The position numbers and the translations under genes are program-made. From Candidatus Eremiobacteraceae bacterium (lineage in GTDB: Bacteria; Vulcanimicrobiota; Vulcanimicrobiia; Eremiobacterales; Eremiobacteraceae): a DNA stretch of 64,000 nucleotides. The stretch covers positions 1-64,000 of the forward strand of contig DATGJI010000060.1 of the NCBI GenBank assembly GCA_035295225.1, read 5' to 3'. The notes beneath the pieces were generated by a model that was not told the origin of the DNA, did not search any database, and worked only from the letters and a program-made list of their open reading frames with translations. Shown here piece after piece: positions 46,636 to 55,084 of the stretch; the first letter of the stretch is position 1, and every line of letters starts with the position of its first letter.

Positions 46636-46661
46636 GTTTGCAAAAGGCGCGCCAAGGGAAT
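46636..46661 (+). promoter_or_regulatory. Candidate sigma-B-type promoter before the lmo0937-like gene
   Basis: GTTTGC (46636-46641), 14 nt, GGGAAT (46656-46661) resembles the sigma-B/sigma-F consensus (GTTT, 12-15 nt, GGGTAT or GGGAAT). It lies 56 nt before the next ATG. The palindrome TTTGCAAA overlaps the -35 (46637-46644) and recurs 42 nt upstream (46595-46602). Confidence 0.4.
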
Positions 46662-46717
46662 CAGCGTTGACGGGACCGGAGTCACGCTGACATCCGGAGC
46701 TTGGAGGAGCATAAAAA

Positions 46718-46876
46718 ATGGCAAACCTGCTTTGGACGATTATCGTGATCTTGTTCGCGCTCTGGCTTATCGGCCTTGTCGCGCATATCGGCGGCGGTCT
46801 GATCAATCTCTTGTTGGTTGTCGCCCTCGTGATCTTCGTGATCAACCTGCTTACTGGGCGGCGAACCGTGGCCTAG
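46718..46876 (+). CDS. Very small membrane protein, lmo0937 family (DUF5670)
   Basis: 52 aa. Translation gives MANLLWTIIVILFALWLIG, then HIGGGLINLLLVVALVIF and a short LLTGRR tail: two hydrophobic helices around a Gly-rich turn, matching the lmo0937-type family of stress-associated small membrane proteins. GGAGGAG lies 8 nt upstream of ATG 46718. The family is widespread with unknown biochemical role. A sigma-B-like promoter upstream would fit a stress function. Confidence 0.85.
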   Translation: MANLLWTIIVILFALWLIGLVAHIGGGLINLLLVVALVIFVINLLTGRRTVA

Positions 46877-47001
46877 ATCCCAGATATCGTGCCGACTCCG
46901 CGCGGTGTTGTCCGCCGCGCGGAGCCGTCTCGACAGATCCCGTGACAACGGGAATGAAGAAATCGTCAAGAGAAATGCAACGTCGCGCGTCTTCTACATG
47001 C

Positions 47002-47074
47002 GCCGACGTAGCTCAGTTGGTAGAGCGGCGGTTTTGTAAACCGTTGGTCGGGGGTTCAAGTCCCTCCGTCGGCT
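47002..47074 (+). tRNA. tRNA-Thr (anticodon TGT)
   Basis: 73-nt cloverleaf. Acceptor GCCGACG pairs fully with CGTCGGC; D-arm GCTC/GAGC; anticodon arm GCGGT/ACCGT around TTTGTAA gives anticodon TGT; T-arm GGGGG/CCCTC around TTCAAGT. Discriminator T; CCA is not encoded. Reads ACA threonine codons. Confidence 0.97.
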
Positions 47075-47128
47075 TATCCGATCAGGCGACCGCAGGACGC
47101 CAACTGCGCTATCCTAAATCGCAACGGG

Positions 47129-47671
47129 ATGCTAGTCCCGATTCTCGAGACAGATCGTCTTAAGCTCCGCGGCCATCGGCTCGAAGACTTCGAAGCCTGT
47201 GCAGCAGTCTGGGCGGATCCAGCTGTCGTTCGTTACATATCCGGCAAACCGTCAACGCGAACGCAAAGCTGGCTGCGAATGCTCGCGTATGGCGGCCACT
47301 GGCAGCACGTGCCGTTCGGATACTGGGCCGTTGAGGAGAAGAAGACGGGCCGTTATATCGGGGACGTCGGATTCGCCGATTTCAAACGCGACACCATCGA
47401 GCGCATGCGCGACGTACCCGAGGTCGGTTGGGTTCTTGCATCGCAGGTGCATGGGATGGGTTACGCCACTGAGGCGGTTCACGCGGCGGTCGCCTGGGCC
47501 GACCAGAAGATCGACGCGCCGCGAACCGTCTGCATGATTGATCCGGAAAACCTCGCGTCGCTGCGAGTGGCCGAGAAAATCGGTTACGAGGCCTTCGAAC
47601 GCGGACTCTTCAACGATGCGCCGACCGTCTTTCTGCAACGCGCTCGGCTGATGACGTCCCAAAGAACCTAA
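47129..47671 (+). CDS. GNAT acetyltransferase, RimJ/RimL type
   Basis: 180 aa. It begins ILETDRLKLRGHRLEDFEA. The acetyl-CoA loop region is EVGWVLASQVHGMGYATEAV, followed by PENLASLRVAEKIGYE. These are typical of RimJ/L-like N-acetyltransferases; the substrate is not predictable. Its end overlaps the convergent SDR gene by 4 nt. Confidence 0.9.
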   Translation: MLVPILETDRLKLRGHRLEDFEACAAVWADPAVVRYISGKPSTRTQSWLRMLAYGGHWQHVPFGYWAVEEKKTGRYIGDVGFADFKRDTIERMRDVPEVGWVLASQVHGMGYATEAVHAAVAWADQKIDAPRTVCMIDPENLASLRVAEKIGYEAFERGLFNDAPTVFLQRARLMTSQRT

Positions 47672-48405
47672 CGCGACGCGTTCATTCGCTCGAATATCTG
47701 CGCGCGTTCCTTGCCGGAAGCCGCTGCCGCCTGCTCCGAAAACCCGTAGGTGATCTCTTCGCTGCCGGCCTCCAACTGCGCCATCGCCGCCTCGATGAAC
47801 TCATCCAACGCCATGAATTGCGTGTGCGTGCCCGGACCCCCAAGATCGGTGTTTAGCGCGGGCGGTGCCACTTCGACGACCGCGATCGGGGTCGCGGCGA
47901 GCTGCCGGCGCAAGCTCAGCGTGAACGAGTGGAACGCCGCCTTCGTTGCGCAGTAGACCGGTACGGCCGCAAGCGGCACGAACGCCAATCCCGACGTGAC
48001 ATTCACGATCGCGGGATGCTGCTGCGTGCGAAGATACGGGATGAGCAGCGAACACAGATGTACCTGTGCCTCGAAGTTGATCGCGATCTCTTCGTGCGTG
48101 TGTTCCCATGATTCCGGCGCGGTGAGATCGATCCGGCGTTGAACGCCGGCATTGTTCACAAGCACGTCGAGCTGCGGGAACTCTCGAATCACCCATTCGA
48201 CGAGTTCAACGCGCGCGGCCGCGGTCGAGAGATCGCATGCTCGCGTGCGTACGCCCGGAAGCGCGGTCTCGATCTCGCGCAGCTTGCTCTCGCGACGGCC
48301 GCACACCACGACCGAACTTCCAGCCTCGGCGAAGCGGCCGGAAAGGGCACGGCCGATGCCCGAACCTCCGCCGGTGATGAGAACGGTATGACCTGCAAGC
48401 TCCAT
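47668..48405 (-). CDS. Short-chain dehydrogenase/reductase (DltE-like)
   Basis: 245 aa. Rossmann loop TGGGSGIGRALS, NNAG after LDVLV, catalytic Ser in NVTSGLAF and YCATK are present. ATG at 48405 is chosen because the fold starts at once (MELAGHTVLITGG); the longer frame adds unrelated residues. The sequence resembles DltE/oxidoreductase-type SDRs of unknown substrate. Divergent from the propeller gene. Confidence 0.9.
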   Translation of the reverse strand: MELAGHTVLITGGGSGIGRALSGRFAEAGSSVVVCGRRESKLREIETALPGVRTRACDLSTAAARVELVEWVIREFPQLDVLVNNAGVQRRIDLTAPESWEHTHEEIAINFEAQVHLCSLLIPYLRTQQHPAIVNVTSGLAFVPLAAVPVYCATKAAFHSFTLSLRRQLAATPIAVVEVAPPALNTDLGGPGTHTQFMALDEFIEAAMAQLEAGSEEITYGFSEQAAAASGKERAQIFERMNASR

Positions 48406-48520
48406 GATGTCGGCGGTTTGCCACCCGCGCATATGGGCCTGCCGATCGGTCGCATGGCAGTAGCACGGCACCCGGGGTGGCATGGTTCCGGCCCTCAGAA
48501 CGCCGAACGCGACGAGCACA

Positions 48521-49828
48521 ATGCGAAAAATATTGATCGTCGCGCTGTTCGCGGCGTTGTGCAGCCCCGCGCGCGGCGCGGATACCCCGATGTTCCGCGG
48601 AGACCTCGATCACACCGGCGTCTACGATTCTCCGCCTGTAGCCCAAGCGGCACACGTGAAGTGGGCCTTCCACACGCGCGGCTATGTGAACTCGTCGCCG
48701 GTCGTGGCGAATAGCGTCGTCTATGTCGGCAGCGCCGACGATAATATGTACGCGCTCGACGAAACAACCGGCAAATCGCTCTGGCATTTCAAGACAGGCA
48801 GCCGAGTCGTTTCGTCACCTGCGATCTGGAGGAGCGCCGTCTATTTCGGCAGTTACGACGGCAACTTTTACGCGCTGAGCGCAAACGATGGCAAGCTCCT
48901 TTGGAAGTTCAAAACCGGTGGGGAGCGCCGATTCGAAGGCACGCATCTCCATGGCTCGCAGCCGGTGGACGAGACCATGCCCGATCCGTTTGATGTGTAT
49001 CTCTCATCGCCGGCGATCTGGCATGAAACGGTGTATTTCGGCAGCGGCGACGGCCACGTGTACGCCCTGAACGCAAAGACCGGCGAAAAACTTTGGAGTT
49101 TCAAGACCGGCGACATCGTCCACGCATCACCGGCGATCGATAACGGCACACTTTTTGTGGGGAGTTGGGATAGTTACTTCTATGCGCTCGACGCGCTGAG
49201 CGGCAAAATGCGATGGCGCTTCAAGACCGGCGTGGATCCCGACATCCACAATCAGGTCGGCATCCAATCATCGGCGGCGGTCATGGACGGCACAGTGTTC
49301 TTTGGCTGTCGCGACTCGCATCTCTATGCCCTCGACGAACAGACCGGAGACAAGAAATGGTCGCTCGACATGCACGGGTCGTGGGTGATCGGGTCGCCGG
49401 CGGTTCGCGACGGCAAGGTGTACTTCGCGACATCGGATAGCGGGCTGTTCTATGCGGTCAACGCCGGCGACGGGTCCATAGTATTCTCCGAGGATTTCCA
49501 CGGCTGGCCGGAATTTGCGTCGCCGGCGGTCGCTGGAGACATGCTGTATCTCGGCTCCTGGCGAGGCGTGCTCACAGCGATCGATCTGACGAAGCGGCAG
49601 ACGGCGTGGTCGTTTCAGACGGATGCTTCAAAACGCCTTGGGCCGGATCTCACCAAAGCCGACGGCAGCCCCAACTACGCCCCGGCTTACGCCTCCGATT
49701 TTTACGACGACTTGATCACGGGATTCGCGCGGATGATGACCGTGGGCGCATTTCTCTCTTCACCCGCGATCGACGACGGCGTGATCTTCGTCGGAAGCAC
49801 CGATGGCAACGTCTACGCACTCGATTAA
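48521..49828 (+). CDS. Secreted PQQ-like beta-propeller protein
   Basis: 435 aa with a signal peptide (MRKILIVALFAALCSPARGA). It contains at least seven propeller repeats of the PQQ/BamB type; the repeated phrase is SSPAI...VYFGS.DG..YALDA.TG...W.FKTG. The motif FRGDLDHTGVYDS opens the fold. No residues typical of PQQ dehydrogenase metal or quinone binding are evident, so it may be a structural or binding propeller rather than an enzyme. ATG at 48521. Confidence 0.85.
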   Translation: MRKILIVALFAALCSPARGADTPMFRGDLDHTGVYDSPPVAQAAHVKWAFHTRGYVNSSPVVANSVVYVGSADDNMYALDETTGKSLWHFKTGSRVVSSPAIWRSAVYFGSYDGNFYALSANDGKLLWKFKTGGERRFEGTHLHGSQPVDETMPDPFDVYLSSPAIWHETVYFGSGDGHVYALNAKTGEKLWSFKTGDIVHASPAIDNGTLFVGSWDSYFYALDALSGKMRWRFKTGVDPDIHNQVGIQSSAAVMDGTVFFGCRDSHLYALDEQTGDKKWSLDMHGSWVIGSPAVRDGKVYFATSDSGLFYAVNAGDGSIVFSEDFHGWPEFASPAVAGDMLYLGSWRGVLTAIDLTKRQTAWSFQTDASKRLGPDLTKADGSPNYAPAYASDFYDDLITGFARMMTVGAFLSSPAIDDGVIFVGSTDGNVYALD

Positions 49829-49883
49829 GGCAGCAAGCGGCGGGTACCTAATACCTCGTGACTTTGAGCAATTCTATTCTCAC

Positions 49884-49939
49884 CACGCTGTGAGCGTGCA
49901 GTGACTGCGGTCACACGCCGTGCGGTCCTCACGGGGCCG
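49884..49939 (+). other. Three consecutive small hairpins upstream of the diguanylate cyclase
   Basis: In the 175-bp gap before the GGDEF gene: CACGCT/AGCGTG with a 3-nt loop (49884-49898), GTGAC/GTCAC with a TGCG loop (49901-49914) and CGGTCC/GGGCCG with one G-T pair (49923-49939). They end about 65 nt before the start codon. Not a recognised riboswitch; no c-di-GMP aptamer sequence was found. Confidence 0.4.
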
Positions 49940-50003
49940 ATAGTACAAGCATAGACTACCGGTACGCCGGGCCAGCCGAGGCGTCTCCGACAGATAGGCT
50001 CGG

Positions 50004-51746
50004 ATGTCGATCTCTCAACGTCTCTACCTCGTCCTCGGGATCATGGTGCTCCTGATCAGCGCCGAATTGACCGCGCTCGTCTTCACCATCCACACGCTCT
50101 CGGCCGTTCGCGCCTACGTGGGCGGCGAAGGCCTCTGGTCGAAAGCTCAAAAGGACGCGGTCTATCACCTCGAGGCATACGGCCGCACGCGGGATCCCAA
50201 AGAATACGCCGCCTATAGGTCGTTGCTCGGCGTCTCGCTCGGCGACCGTGCGGCGCGTCTGGAGATGTCAAAGCCGAATCCCGATTGGAACAAGGAGTAT
50301 CAGGGCTTCCTTCGCGGCGGCAATAATCCAAGCGACATCCCAGGCATGATCGCGCTTTTCCAGCGCTTCAACCGCATTAGCTATATCTCCGACGCGATCG
50401 CGGACTGGACGGAAGGCGATTCGCTGCTCAGCCAGATCCAAGGTCTCGCGACGCAGCTGCACGCTCAGATCACCTCGGGGCAACCGCCGCGGACCGCCGC
50501 CAAGACGCTCGCGCAGATCGGCGACGTGAACGCGAGCTTGACCGTTGTCGAAGATCGTTTCTCCTCAACGCTCGGCGACGGCTCGCGCTGGATGACCGGC
50601 CTCATCCTCACGATACTTTTCGCGGCCGCGCTCACCGTCGAACTGAGCGGCTTGCTGCTCACCGCATCGGTGACCCGCCGCATCTCCGTGCGCCTCAAAG
50701 CGATGCTGCGCGCGGCGGATCAGATCGCGCGCGGCGATTACCGAATCGATCTCGATACGCAAGCGCCCGACGAACTCGGCCGTCTAGCGTCTGCATTCAC
50801 CGACATGGCCCACGATATCGAGACTGAGCAGCGTCGCGCCGCCCACGCGGCCAAGACGGCAGAAGCAGCGCTGCGCGAGGCGCAGCGCGTCGCCCACATC
50901 GGCAGCTTAGATTGGGATATCCGAAGAGACGTCTTCACGTGTTCAAAAGAACTGCGCCGCCTGCTTGAAATGCAGCCGACGATGGCGACGTCGACGTTCA
51001 CGACGTTCATCGCGGGCATCTATGCGGAAGATAGGCAGAACGTCGCGGCAGTGCTGCGCTCGGCGTGCGCGTTGCGCGAGCCGTTCAGCGTGGACTTTCG
51101 CGTCGCGATGCCGGGTGGAGCGGTGCGCTGGCTCTGCGCACAGGGTACAGTGGAAGAAGATTCCACGGGGGATCCTGTTCGACTCATGGGCACGGCTCTG
51201 GATATCACGGAGCGCAAACGCTCTCAAGACCGGCTGGAGTATCTCGCGCAGCACGACTCACTCACCGGATTGCCCAATCGGATGCTGCTGTTCGACCGCC
51301 TGCGCCAGGCAATCGCTCTCGCGCGCCGTGCTGATTGCAGCGGTGCGTTGCTCTTCCTCGACCTCGACAACTTCAAAGAACTCAATGACACGCTCGGACA
51401 CGCCGCGGGCGATCGGCTGCTCGTGCTCGTCGGCGAGAGGCTGCGCGCGGGCGTGCGCGAGATCGACACCGTAGCCCGTTCCGGCGGCGACGAGTTCTTG
51501 ATCGTGCTCAATTCCCTGGCGTCGCCCGAGGCATGCAGGCTCGTCGGCAACGCGGTCTTGCGTGCTTTTTCCGATCCGTTCACACTGGACGGGAACGACA
51601 TCCGCGTGACCGCAAGCGTCGGCATGGCGATATTCCCGCAAGACGGCGATGACGCCGAGGCATTGGTTCGCCAAGCCGACCTGGTCATGTACAAATCCAA
51701 GCGTCGCGGCACTCGGCAACACGAGGCGCAGCTCGGATCCGCCTGA
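50004..51746 (+). CDS. Membrane diguanylate cyclase (HAMP-PAS-GGDEF)
   Basis: 580 aa. Transmembrane helices lie at about residues 8-30 and 195-217 around a helical extracytoplasmic sensor. A HAMP segment follows (SVRLKAMLRAADQIARGDYR), then a PAS domain (about 290-405, ending LMGTALDITERKRSQ) and GGDEF (about 415-575). The active site SGGDEFL is intact and the product-inhibition site REID stands five residues before it, so an active, feedback-inhibited c-di-GMP synthase is expected. No EAL domain is present. The signal sensed is unknown. Confidence 0.93.
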   Translation: MSISQRLYLVLGIMVLLISAELTALVFTIHTLSAVRAYVGGEGLWSKAQKDAVYHLEAYGRTRDPKEYAAYRSLLGVSLGDRAARLEMSKPNPDWNKEYQGFLRGGNNPSDIPGMIALFQRFNRISYISDAIADWTEGDSLLSQIQGLATQLHAQITSGQPPRTAAKTLAQIGDVNASLTVVEDRFSSTLGDGSRWMTGLILTILFAAALTVELSGLLLTASVTRRISVRLKAMLRAADQIARGDYRIDLDTQAPDELGRLASAFTDMAHDIETEQRRAAHAAKTAEAALREAQRVAHIGSLDWDIRRDVFTCSKELRRLLEMQPTMATSTFTTFIAGIYAEDRQNVAAVLRSACALREPFSVDFRVAMPGGAVRWLCAQGTVEEDSTGDPVRLMGTALDITERKRSQDRLEYLAQHDSLTGLPNRMLLFDRLRQAIALARRADCSGALLFLDLDNFKELNDTLGHAAGDRLLVLVGERLRAGVREIDTVARSGGDEFLIVLNSLASPEACRLVGNAVLRAFSDPFTLDGNDIRVTASVGMAIFPQDGDDAEALVRQADLVMYKSKRRGTRQHEAQLGSA

Positions 51747-51764
51747 TTTAACGCTCGAAGCTCT

Positions 51765-52823
51765 TCAAAATTCGACGCTCAACCTGGCGCGCAAGATCTT
51801 GTGATCGGCCGCGCCGTAGTAGACGTCGTAGACGCCGTCGGAGATCACGTCGAGTCCGGTCGGGAAGACGACGTTGTCGACGATGCCGACGCTTTCGTCG
51901 ATGGTAAGCGGCACGATCAAGGGTTCGGGCGAGCGGTAGAGTACGCGATGCGGTTGATGCAGGTCGTGAATGACGATACCGGCGCTATACGTTCGCTTGG
52001 GATCGTGGTCGGGGCCATGACTGTCCACCGCGTGGAAGATCGAGAGCCAACCCGCGCGGGAACGGACGGGAGGCGTGCCGGCGCCGTTCTTCAGCTTTCC
52101 CCATTCAGAATCGACGGGAAGGACGCGGACGGTCTCACGCGGATAGCGCAGATTCTCCAGATCTTCGAGCACGCTCTCGGCGGACATGTAGGCGATCCAC
52201 ATCGATTCCCTGTCCGCCGGATCGAGTTGAAGAATCGTCGAGATCGGCGCTTGGCCGTTCACGCTGAACGGAAGCATCGGCCGATGATACATCGCAAATG
52301 AAAGGACGCCGGCGGGCGAATAGACCGGTTCGGGAAAGAACGCGGCATCCTTATTGTCGAGCGCGTTGAGCGCACCGTCCGCGAACAGCACCGGACCGAG
52401 TTTCTTCCATTGGTAACCGTCATCTGATGTCGCTAACGCGATGCGCGGCCCCTGTCTGCCGAACGCCGCGTAGGCCATGATGTACTTGTCGAGCTTCGGG
52501 ATGAACGTGACGCGCGCGTCTTCGCAGCCGAATCCGCCCGGCTCCGATCTGAGTTCGTAGTCGGTCTCCGGGTGGACGATGACGCCGAGGCGCTCGAAAT
52601 GACCGCCCGAAGATGTGCCTTCTCGCGCTAACCCGATGCGCGACACATTGCCTTGCGCGACTTTACGCGGATAGAGAAGCAATTCGCCCTGACGGCTTCT
52701 CGCAACACCGGGATTGATGACGCCCCATGCTTCCCAATCCGAACCATCGGATGACAGCACGACCCCGTGGCGCTCGAAGTCGACTTGCACTGGTTCAGCG
52801 GGATTTATCTTGCGTTGATACAT
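51765..52823 (-). CDS. GH130-family glycoside phosphorylase/hydrolase
   Basis: 352 aa five-bladed propeller enzyme. The family segments are WEAWGVINPGVARS, GCEDARVTFIP, NKDAAFFPEPV, YRSPEPLIVP and VYYGAADHKILRARL. Family GH130 includes beta-mannoside phosphorylases and hydrolases; a member here would act on mannosides. No signal peptide, so cytoplasmic. Convergent with the diguanylate cyclase over 18 nt. The gap upstream (52824-52912) holds no further gene. Confidence 0.85.
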   Translation of the reverse strand: MYQRKINPAEPVQVDFERHGVVLSSDGSDWEAWGVINPGVARSRQGELLLYPRKVAQGNVSRIGLAREGTSSGGHFERLGVIVHPETDYELRSEPGGFGCEDARVTFIPKLDKYIMAYAAFGRQGPRIALATSDDGYQWKKLGPVLFADGALNALDNKDAAFFPEPVYSPAGVLSFAMYHRPMLPFSVNGQAPISTILQLDPADRESMWIAYMSAESVLEDLENLRYPRETVRVLPVDSEWGKLKNGAGTPPVRSRAGWLSIFHAVDSHGPDHDPKRTYSAGIVIHDLHQPHRVLYRSPEPLIVPLTIDESVGIVDNVVFPTGLDVISDGVYDVYYGAADHKILRARLSVEF

Positions 52824-52912
52824 CTTATGCTTGCGGCCATGATTTCATACATTGCGCATACGACGATGTGGGACCGAATCCCGGTCGGGATGCACATATT
52901 GTGAGCCTAGCC

Positions 52913-54229
52913 TCAGGGAAAGAGAATATATCCCGACACCGGCGGTAGGAGTGACGGTGCGGCCGGGCCGTTGACGCGGATGGTGCCGCCGTCGAACGGA
53001 TCCGACCCGGTCACCGCCAGCGTATGGGTGTAATTGTCGTATCCGCGCGCAAGCGCCGCGGTCTTCATGGGATTCACGATCGCCACGCACGGACCGGCGA
53101 GAACGCCCGACAGATAGCACGCTGCATATTCGCGCGCGAAGACGCCGGATGGGGTCATGAGTCCGGATATGTCCGTGGGTTGAGGCGCGACGGGGTCAAG
53201 CGCGACGAGGTGCGTCTCTTTGTTCTGCCGGAAATTGCTTCCCGTGAGCCACGGCTGCTTCAGGGACGCCTGCGCCGGCTGATACGTGAGCAAGAACGAA
53301 GCGAGCTGATACATGCGCTCGGGGATGGCCGCCGCCGCGTCGGTGCCGTTTTCGTAATCGCCGCTGCAAAACCAATTCTTGCCGGTCGCCATGATCGCGA
53401 TTTCGGCAGTCTCCTGCGCCGTCCAAGCGCTTTCGGCCGGACCCGGATTCACGCCCGAGCCTTCGGTGTCGGCGTAGCACTCCTCGGTCATCTCGCCCCA
53501 CACGGCGAAAGCGAGCGCGATGCCCGGGCTGATCCGATGTCCGCCGTTCGGCGACGGCGTGTAGAGCGCGTTTGCGAGAATCGCAAGTCCCGTGCGCTGC
53601 TCGAATGCCGCATACATCTGCGCGGTCGCGTGCGTCCATTCATATTCGTCGAAGCCTGTGTGCCCTGCGTTGTTGCACGGTCGAGCCGCGAACTTACGCA
53701 GATCGTCGACGCTATCGGCATCGACATAGTCGGCGTGGTAGCCGCTCTCGTCAACGACGTTTCGCGCTTGCGCGATCCAGAGTCGCAAGAGATGCGTCGA
53801 GTGCGGGTCCGTCAGGTAAATGGTCTGGCCTGCATACGCGCTCGTGATCCGATTGCCGCCGCAATCGTGCGCGAACGTCGTCTCATCCGATGTGAACAGG
53901 GCGTCGCTAGCGTGCAGAATCGCAACATCGCTGTACCAGCCGACGCGCTCGCCTGCGGCCGCCGCAAGATCAGATTCCGTTGGGCTGCTCGGTTCATCTG
54001 CCGTGAGGTACGCGCTCATCGACTGCCAGGACACTTTCGTCCGATGCCCGTCCTGTCCGATGTCCTCGAAGTTCGACAAATGAGTCATCGCGATCGTCTG
54101 CGGTGCATTGCGACTGCTGTGCAGCGGCGCTGCGGGCCGAACGGCCGAGATCGTATGCGGGAGCGTGGTTGCTTCGCACCCTGCCAGCGCAAATACGAGG
54201 ACGAAGACGATATAGCCGTGTTTTGGCAT
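52913..54229 (-). CDS. Large lipoprotein, possibly a TIM-barrel glycosidase-like protein
   Basis: 438 aa with a lipoprotein signal ending FVLVFALAGC. ATG at 54229 is chosen because GAAAG is 6 nt upstream; ATG 54235 is adjacent. The body has alternating alpha/beta segments with acidic strands (DYVDADSVDDLRKFA, FDEYEWTHATAQMYAAFEQRTG, MTEECYADTEGSG) and a C-terminal beta domain (TGSDPFDGGTIRVNGPAAP). The layout resembles putative extracellular glycoside-hydrolase barrels seen in uncultured phyla, but no family can be named. Several Cys suggest disulfides. Confidence 0.65.
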   Translation of the reverse strand: MPKHGYIVFVLVFALAGCEATTLPHTISAVRPAAPLHSSRNAPQTIAMTHLSNFEDIGQDGHRTKVSWQSMSAYLTADEPSSPTESDLAAAAGERVGWYSDVAILHASDALFTSDETTFAHDCGGNRITSAYAGQTIYLTDPHSTHLLRLWIAQARNVVDESGYHADYVDADSVDDLRKFAARPCNNAGHTGFDEYEWTHATAQMYAAFEQRTGLAILANALYTPSPNGGHRISPGIALAFAVWGEMTEECYADTEGSGVNPGPAESAWTAQETAEIAIMATGKNWFCSGDYENGTDAAAAIPERMYQLASFLLTYQPAQASLKQPWLTGSNFRQNKETHLVALDPVAPQPTDISGLMTPSGVFAREYAACYLSGVLAGPCVAIVNPMKTAALARGYDNYTHTLAVTGSDPFDGGTIRVNGPAAPSLLPPVSGYILFP

Positions 54230-54529
54230 GTGCATCTTTCGCGGAAAAGAAATTGATCCGATTCGCTTTTTGCGGATGCGGCAGACCGCGACCCTTGGGC
54301 GCTTAAGCCTAATGCCTGATGCCAAACGGTAACCGAAGGCAAATACGATGACGTCATACGCATTTGCGCCCGAGGTTCGCACGACCAGCCTGTCCCGTAG
54401 ATTGCAATTCACGCGCTCTGGTACCGCAGGGTCCATCCATACGATGGAGACATCGCTTGCGCCGAAATATACGGCGTGATATGCTGTGAATGCCTAATAA
54501 ATGGCTATTCTTGGAGAGCGGCCTTGACG
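54230..54529. other. 300-bp divergent intergenic region with candidate promoter
   Basis: No gene seen. Contains a perfect palindrome ATGACGTCAT (54348-54357). A candidate promoter for the Lrp gene, TTGCGC (54457-54462), 17 nt, TATGCT (54480-54485), lies 45 nt before its ATG. GGAGAG at 54513-54518 is the ribosome site. Confidence 0.45.
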
Positions 54530-55036
54530 ATGATCGAAGGACCTGATCTGGACGAACTGGATATCCGTTTGCTCGATGCGTTGCAACGCAACGCGCGCAC
54601 GACGTTCGCAGAACTTGGCGCTCTCGTGGGCCTGAAGGCACCATCGGTGCACGATCGGGTGAAGCGTTTGGAAGCGCGCGGCTACGTGCGCCGCTACGCC
54701 GCGCAACTCGACGGTCCGCGTCTCGGCCTCGCGCTAACGGCTTTCGTGAGTTGTTTTACATCCGCCGAGACCAAGTATGACGAGTTCACCGCGAACGTCT
54801 CCGCGATGCACGAAGTCTGCGAAGTCCACAGTGTCGCCGGTGAAGAGACGTATGTCTTGAAAGTGCTCACGCGTTCCACAACGCATCTGGACGACTTTCT
54901 CGCTCGCCTCAAGCAGATTCCGGGGATGGTGCGCACGCGAACCACCATCGTGCTCTCCTCGCCGTTCGAACGCGGCGGCCTCGAGCTCACCCAGGCCGCA
55001 GAATCGCAGCCGCGGCGCTTGCGCAGCGTCCGCTGA
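54530..55036 (+). CDS. Lrp/AsnC family transcriptional regulator
   Basis: 168 aa. N-terminal winged helix (LDELDIRLLDALQRNARTT, then LVGLKAPSVHDRVKRLEARG) and a C-terminal RAM ligand-binding domain (VCEVHSVAGEETYVLKV). ATG 54530; TTG at 54524 has better spacing to GGAGAG and is possible. It stands 48 nt before a lysine 2,3-aminomutase gene on the same strand, so it may respond to lysine or a related amino acid. That ligand is inferred. Confidence 0.92.
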   Translation: MIEGPDLDELDIRLLDALQRNARTTFAELGALVGLKAPSVHDRVKRLEARGYVRRYAAQLDGPRLGLALTAFVSCFTSAETKYDEFTANVSAMHEVCEVHSVAGEETYVLKVLTRSTTHLDDFLARLKQIPGMVRTRTTIVLSSPFERGGLELTQAAESQPRRLRSVR

Positions 55037-55084
55037 TCGCGCGCCGGCCGCGTACGAATCTCACACTCACCTCATGAGGAATCG

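Noticed and set aside
49829-50003. c-di-GMP riboswitch before the diguanylate cyclase
   Set aside because: The conserved aptamer sequences are absent; only short generic hairpins are seen.
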